DNA from: Gammaproteobacteria bacterium
Lineage (GTDB): Bacteria > Pseudomonadota > Gammaproteobacteria > Burkholderiales > Thiobacillaceae
Direction of reading: 5' to 3'
Assembly (NCBI GenBank): GCA_018820765.1
Contig: JAHJNN010000015.1
Location: forward strand, 1-64,000
DNA length: 64,000 bases
Position numbers and translations under genes: made by a program. Below, piece after piece: positions 59,571 through 64,000 of the stretch (the first letter of the stretch is position 1; every line of letters starts with the position of its first letter). The notes below the pieces were generated by a model, which was given only the letters and a program-made list of their open reading frames with translations, was not told where the DNA came from and ran no database searches.

Positions 59571-59711
59571 ACCGTCGCCCTCGCCGCGATTGTCGCGCCG
59601 TCGCAACCACCACGACATCGGCCCGGGGGCGGGCCTCCTACATCCACCGTCGCCCTCGCCGCGATTTTCATGCCGTCGCGACGTCCACAACATCGGCCGC
59701 GAGGGCGGGCA
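59571..59711. repeat. Two tandem REP-like elements
   Basis: Copies ACCGTCGCCCTCGCCGCGATTGTC...CATCGGCCCGGGGGCGGGC and ACCGTCGCCCTCGCCGCGATTTTC...CATCGGCCGCGAGGGCGGGC; third copy at 11949-12012. Confidence 0.85.
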
Positions 59712-59721
59712 GGTTAAACGA

Positions 59722-61170
59722 TCAATGCACCCCCGGCTCACTGTGAACCTGCGCCGGGCGCCGTTCGCTGCGGCCGAGGGTCAGCAGGTCCCACACCAGC
59801 AGCACGAAGCCGGCGGCGAACATCCAGCCGAAGACCTGGCGCCACCACATGCCCTGCGCGAACCACGGGTGGGCCTGGGCGACGAAGTAGCCGACCCAGG
59901 ACGAGCCTTCGATGGCGCGCTCGATCTGCGACTGTTCGTAGCCCGATACCAGCATCGCCATGACCATGCCGATCATACCGAGGTTGAGCAGCCCCAGCGC
60001 CCACTTCCATTTCCAGGCGCCGGCCAGCCCGCCGCTCATCCACACGTTGCCGCGCCATTTCTGCAGGGCCAGATAGAAGAAGGCGATGACCAGCGTGGCA
60101 TAGGCGCCGAAGAAGGCGAAGTGGCCGTGCGAGGCGGACCACTGGGTGCCGTGGGTGTAGAGGTTGATCTGCGGCAGCGTGTGCATGAAGCCCCACACGC
60201 CGGCGCCGAAGAAGTTGCCGAAGGCGTGGGCGATGATCCAGGCGAGCGCCGGATGGTTGTTGTTCTTCATGTTGTGGGTGCCGGAGTCGAACACCGAATG
60301 CACCACCATGGCCACCAGCGGAATCGGTTCCAGCGCGGAGAAGAAGCCGCCGATGGTGAACCAGTATTCCGGCGTGCCGATCCAGAAGTAGTGGTGGCCG
60401 AGCCCGAGAATGCCGGAGCCGAACATCAGCGCGACTTCGATGTAGAGCCAGGTCTCGACGATCTTGCGGCGCACGCCCAGGGTCTGCATCAGTCCGTAGG
60501 CCATCAGGCAGCCGACCAGCACTTCCCAGGTCGCCTCCACCCACAGGTGGATCACCCACCACCACCAGTACTGGTCGACCGAGATGTTGGGGGTGTAGAA
60601 CATGCCGGCCAGATAGATGCCGAACAGGGCGATCAGGTCCAGCGTCAGCACGCCGCCGATGCCGGTGTAGCGGCCCTTGGCGAAGGTGGCGGCGACGTTG
60701 AAGAAGAACACCAGCACGCACACGACGATGCCGATGTCGGCCCAGCGCGGCGCCTCGATGTACTCGCGGCCCTCGTTGATGAGCCAGATCGAGCTCTGGT
60801 CGCCGGGGCCGACCTGCACCAGCAGATAGACCACCACCACGACCGCGACGGCCAGCGTGAAGACCCAGAAGATCAGGTTGCCGAGCTTGAGCCCCACCAC
60901 CGGGATGCCGGCTTCGTCTTCCAGCAGCCAGTAGCTCGAACCGATGAAGCCGAACAGCAGCCACACGATCATGGCGTTGATGTGCACCATGCGGTTGACG
61001 CTGAAATCGAGCACGCCGTAGAGGAAGTCCGGATTCAGGTACTGGAGGCCGGCCAGGAGGCCGAACACGATCTGCGCGCCGAACAGGGCCACTGCGACGC
61101 TGAAGTATTTGACCGCCAGCTTCTGGCCGCCGTTGAGGTTTGCGCTGTCGAGCGTTCCGGGCATCGCCAT
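59722..61170 (-). CDS. norB: Nitric oxide reductase subunit B (cytochrome c-dependent)
   Basis: RMVHINAMIVWLLFGFIGSSYWLLEDEAG, WWWWVIHLWVEATWEVL, GLGHHYFWIGTPEYW, FSALEPIPLVAMVVHSV. Confidence 0.9.
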   Translation of the reverse strand: MAMPGTLDSANLNGGQKLAVKYFSVAVALFGAQIVFGLLAGLQYLNPDFLYGVLDFSVNRMVHINAMIVWLLFGFIGSSYWLLEDEAGIPVVGLKLGNLIFWVFTLAVAVVVVVYLLVQVGPGDQSSIWLINEGREYIEAPRWADIGIVVCVLVFFFNVAATFAKGRYTGIGGVLTLDLIALFGIYLAGMFYTPNISVDQYWWWWVIHLWVEATWEVLVGCLMAYGLMQTLGVRRKIVETWLYIEVALMFGSGILGLGHHYFWIGTPEYWFTIGGFFSALEPIPLVAMVVHSVFDSGTHNMKNNNHPALAWIIAHAFGNFFGAGVWGFMHTLPQINLYTHGTQWSASHGHFAFFGAYATLVIAFFYLALQKWRGNVWMSGGLAGAWKWKWALGLLNLGMIGMVMAMLVSGYEQSQIERAIEGSSWVGYFVAQAHPWFAQGMWWRQVFGWMFAAGFVLLVWDLLTLGRSERRPAQVHSEPGVH

Positions 61171-61171
61171 G

Positions 61172-61828
61172 TCAGCCTCCTTGCTGTTGGGTCGGGGAAC
61201 CGCTGTCTGCGGGCGCTTCGGCCGGAGGCGGGTCGGATTGGTCGATCGGCGTGAAGTTGGCGGGGAAGCCGTTGGTGTCGATGGAGGCCATCCACTTCAG
61301 GAAGGCCACGGTCGCGCGCGCCTCGTCCCCGGTGATGCCCAGGTTCGGCATGCGGCGGCCGAGGCCGTTGTGCAGCCGGTCCTGCGGGTTCATCAGGAAG
61401 TCGACCATCTGCTGCTCGCGCACCTCCTTCGAACCCCAGGACGGATCGAGCCAGGATTTGGTGAGGTCGGGGGCGTAGTAGGCGCCGTTGCCGAGCAGGG
61501 TGTGGCAGTTCATGCAGTTCTTCGCCTGGGTGGTCAGCTTGCCGCGGCTGACCAGCGCTTTGGCTTCGGCCTCGGTGAGCGTCTTGCCGAACAGCGGCTC
61601 CTCGACGCCGATGACCGGCACCTGGAAGTTGCGCTTCTCGTCGAAGACGTAGTCGATGCGGTGGTTGATCACAGAATAGGCGGGCACCCGCGTGCCGCCC
61701 GCGGTGATCGCGGACATGCTGTCCAGGGTGAGAACGATGAGTACGACGAAGGAGCCTGCCGTGACCCAGATGGCGGTTTTGCGCCAAAAGGATTCGGAGG
61801 CCCACCACTGAAGCTGCGACATGGCCAA
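61172..61828 (-). CDS. norC: Nitric oxide reductase subunit C (cytochrome c)
   Basis: Single TM anchor; CMNCHTLLGNGAYYAPDLTKSWLDP; adjacent to norB. Confidence 0.9.
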   Translation of the reverse strand: MAMSQLQWWASESFWRKTAIWVTAGSFVVLIVLTLDSMSAITAGGTRVPAYSVINHRIDYVFDEKRNFQVPVIGVEEPLFGKTLTEAEAKALVSRGKLTTQAKNCMNCHTLLGNGAYYAPDLTKSWLDPSWGSKEVREQQMVDFLMNPQDRLHNGLGRRMPNLGITGDEARATVAFLKWMASIDTNGFPANFTPIDQSDPPPAEAPADSGSPTQQQGG

Positions 61829-61841
61829 CCCTCCCTAGGTG

Positions 61842-61941
61842 TGAACAATTCCGTCATCGCGAGGAGCGAAGCGACGCGGCGATCCAGAGGCCTTTGATTT
61901 GGCTGAGACTCTGGGTTGCTTCGCTTCGCTCGCAATGACAC
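61842..61941. repeat. Dispersed repeat of the GTCATTGCGAG family (diverged copy)
   Basis: TGAACAATTCCGTCATCGCGAGGAGCGAAGCGAC ... GCTTCGCTTCGCTCGCAATGACA inverted ends. Confidence 0.65.
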
Positions 61942-61949
61942 CTTCTTCT

Positions 61950-62294
61950 TCATGAATGTTGTCGAAAAGCTCGGGGTTCCTCATCCGCGTGCTCGTCCGC
62001 GTGGGTGCCGACGCACAGATGCCAGATGGCATGCGGCGCGAGCAGATAGCCGATGAGCATGAGCGCGACGATGAGCGTCCAGAAGCCGGTTGCGAACAGA
62101 TTGGCCACCGTCGCCAGCACCAGCACCGACGCCACCAGTCCGAGGTAGGCGAGGTAGGCGACCGGCATCAGCCGCGGCTGCCGGCGCACGCGCGCATAGG
62201 CGAACAGCAGCGCATACAGCGCCCCGCACAGGATCACCATGGCGGCCGAGAAAAAGCTCAGAAAGAAATCCTGCAGCGCGACGGGTTCGATCAT
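61950..62294 (-). CDS. Small multi-TM membrane protein of unknown function
   Basis: MIEPVALQDFFLSFFSAAMVILCGALYALLFAYARVRR; lies between norC and dsrC-like genes, same strand. Confidence 0.65.
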   Translation of the reverse strand: MIEPVALQDFFLSFFSAAMVILCGALYALLFAYARVRRQPRLMPVAYLAYLGLVASVLVLATVANLFATGFWTLIVALMLIGYLLAPHAIWHLCVGTHADEHADEEPRAFRQHS

Positions 62295-62329
62295 CGGACG
62301 TTTTCGAAACGGGACGGAAGCGCCGAGCT

Positions 62330-62650
62330 TCAGCCTGTGCTCCAGGCACGTGGCCGCCGCATGCCGGCGATCTTGCAGGCCTGCTTCACGTAGCCGTAGG
62401 GATACAGTTCGAACAGCTTTTTCTGCGCGTCCTTTCCCACGCGTTCGGCCAGGTGCTTGATGACGAAGCGGGCATCGGCGATGACCTGGTGTTCGTCGAA
62501 GTAGTCGCGCATGAAGCGGAGGGTGTCCCAGTGGTCGTCGCTGAGTTCGATGTTCTCCTCCTGGGCCAGGGCGCGGGCGATGTCCTCGCTCCAATCGCCG
62601 GGCTCGATCAAATAGCCTTCTGCATCGCGTTCGGGCAACTCGGTCACCAT
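62330..62650 (-). CDS. DsrC/TusE-family protein with non-canonical C-terminus
   Basis: DAEGYLIEPGDWSEDIARALAQEENIELSDDHWDTLRFMRDYFDE...KLFELYPYGYVKQACKIAGMRRPRAWSTG. Confidence 0.88.
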   Translation of the reverse strand: MVTELPERDAEGYLIEPGDWSEDIARALAQEENIELSDDHWDTLRFMRDYFDEHQVIADARFVIKHLAERVGKDAQKKLFELYPYGYVKQACKIAGMRRPRAWSTG

Positions 62651-62743
62651 GCTTGCGTCCTCCTTTTTAACTGAAAATTCTGAGATTCGTTTTCACGTTC
62701 GGCCGCTGCCATCAGCATAGGCCATGAAAGCGGGCGTGTCGCA

Positions 62744-64000
62744 TCACGTCCCGCCGCCGTGGAACTCGACCCCCGGCTGGTGTTCCGGCAGTTCCTCCAC
62801 CAGCAGTTCGCGCCGCGAGAGCGCCATCGCCTCGACCGCGGCCTCGTTCAGATAGGACTTGGCGTCGGACACCGCGGCGGCCAGCAAGTCGGCCGCCAGC
62901 GCATCGGGCGCGCGCCCCAGCGACTTGGCGAGCGCCCGCAACTCGACGCAGGGCTCCGGCGGCAGCCGGATTTCCAGCGGCGTGCCGGCACCTGCCGGGA
63001 CCGGCGCCGGCACCGGGCGGGCGGAGCCGCCTGCCTCGGCCAGCACCTGGCTCATCACGCTGGCAACCTTCGAGGCGGACGAAGGCGCCTGGCCCGCCGG
63101 CTGCAGACGGACCTTGTTGACGAAATACTTCTCGAAATCGACCTTGGCCTGATGCACCCAGCGGCCCTGGCGCATCCAGTTGATGTCGCGCAGCGGCACC
63201 TGCGGTTCCGACAGGTAGGCCGCGCCGTTATTGCCCATGTCGGAGAGCCATTTGGCGCGCTGCGGCACATGGCTTTCCAGCGGTGCGTCGCTGAGCTGGG
63301 CGAGGATGTTGCGCACCACGATCTCGCCCGCCTTCTGGATCGAATACACCGAGTCGGGCGCGCCCACCGGCACCGGCGTCCTGACCACCGCCGGCTGCGC
63401 AACGCAGGCGCCCAAGGCGAATACATTGGGGTAGTCCGGGTTGCGCAGGTAGTCGTCCACGATCACCAGGCCGCGCTCGTCGACCAGCCCGGGCGAGTTG
63501 CGCAGCCCCGGCACGCCGCCGAAGGCCGGCCAGTAGACCGAGTAGGCATAGGGCAGGGCGTGGGTCTGCATGACGGTGCCGGCGGCGTTCAGCTCGGCCA
63601 CGTGGATGGTGTCCTTGTCGATGCGGGTCGTGAAGGCATTGCAGATCACGCTGATCCTGGTGTCGACCAGCGCGGCGGTCACCGCGCCGCGGCTGGCGCC
63701 TTCGCCGCCGAGGCCGAGGTGGCCGGGCCAGGGTTCGGGCGTCACCAGGGTGATCGTTACCCGATCGCGGATGTTGCGCCGCTTGAGGTCGGCGTCGATC
63801 AGGAAGGCATATTCGTAAATCGGCCCCAGCACGCTGGCGCCCGCCGCCGCGCCGACCACGATGGGGCCGGGATGGCGCACGAATTCCCGGTACGCGGCGA
63901 ACGCCCGCTCGGCCTGGTCGACGTGGATCACAGACTGGGTGTGCTCGGCCATCCCGGGGACGTCGTCGGTGAGGCCGGCCGCGCCGGTGGCGATCAGCAG
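62744..64000 (-). CDS. FAD/NAD(P)-dependent oxidoreductase, SQR-like (5' end outside window)
   Basis: Frame stays open to the window edge (LLIATGAAGLTDDVPGMAEH...); NVFALGACVAQ FAD-binding motif. Confidence 0.75.
   Translation of the reverse strand: MLIATGAAGLTDDVPGMAEHTQSVIHVDQAERAFAAYREFVRHPGPIVVGAAAGASVLGPIYEYAFLIDADLKRRNIRDRVTITLVTPEPWPGHLGLGGEGASRGAVTAALVDTRISVICNAFTTRIDKDTIHVAELNAAGTVMQTHALPYAYSVYWPAFGGVPGLRNSPGLVDERGLVIVDDYLRNPDYPNVFALGACVAQPAVVRTPVPVGAPDSVYSIQKAGEIVVRNILAQLSDAPLESHVPQRAKWLSDMGNNGAAYLSEPQVPLRDINWMRQGRWVHQAKVDFEKYFVNKVRLQPAGQAPSSASKVASVMSQVLAEAGGSARPVPAPVPAGAGTPLEIRLPPEPCVELRALAKSLGRAPDALAADLLAAAVSDAKSYLNEAAVEAMALSRRELLVEELPEHQPGVEFHGGGT

Noticed and set aside
59535-59717. 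60-aa ORF MVVKPLKRQQPRTVALAAIVAPSQPPRH...
   Set aside because: Translation of the tandem REP-like elements.

Overview
High-GC betaproteobacterial-type chromosome segment. The gene content (NorCB/NnrS, UbiTUV, a DsrC homologue, SQR-like oxidoreductase, class III RNR) suggests a facultatively anaerobic or denitrifying, sulfur-oxidising (Thiobacillus-like) host; this is inference only. Main blocks: (1) CZB-GGDEF diguanylate cyclase plus SUMF1-fold protein, SLC13 permease, CHRD/PEP-CTERM protein, Ggt, OmpA-TSP3 protein (0.3-8 kb). (2) Class III ribonucleotide reductase locus in which the glycyl-radical tail is encoded by a separate 58-aa ORF missing from the supplied ORF track (8.1-11.1 kb). (3) Hemerythrin/DUF2249/membrane protein group (11-13.4 kb). 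(4) CusCBA efflux operon (13.4-19.8 kb). (5) Three predicted secreted proteins (20.2-23.7 kb). (6) Ada, and a MerR/thioredoxin/two CcdA-like half-transporter group (23.8-27.6 kb). (7) FeoB-like protein with degenerate G motifs (27.7-29.7 kb). (8) Large copper-resistance island with two-component system, cupredoxin, Met/His-rich periplasmic proteins, multicopper oxidase and CopB ATPase (29.8-43.8 kb), containing three near-identical putative CopR promoters. (9) Defence-type island: HsdR_N-like protein, 2215-aa DUF4011/helicase/Vsr-like/DUF3320 protein, 38-aa overlapping micro-ORF, DUF2130 protein (44.0-53.5 kb). (10) Anaerobic respiration block: UbiT/V/U, YhcC-like, NnrS, NorB, NorC, DsrC-like, SQR-like (54.9-64 kb). 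Dispersed palindromic repeats of at least two families are present. No rRNA, tRNA or CRISPR array was recognised. The strongest candidates for something unusual are the split NrdD, the helicase/micro-ORF/DUF2130 cassette, the shared copper promoter architecture, and a probable AUA start codon on ubiU.
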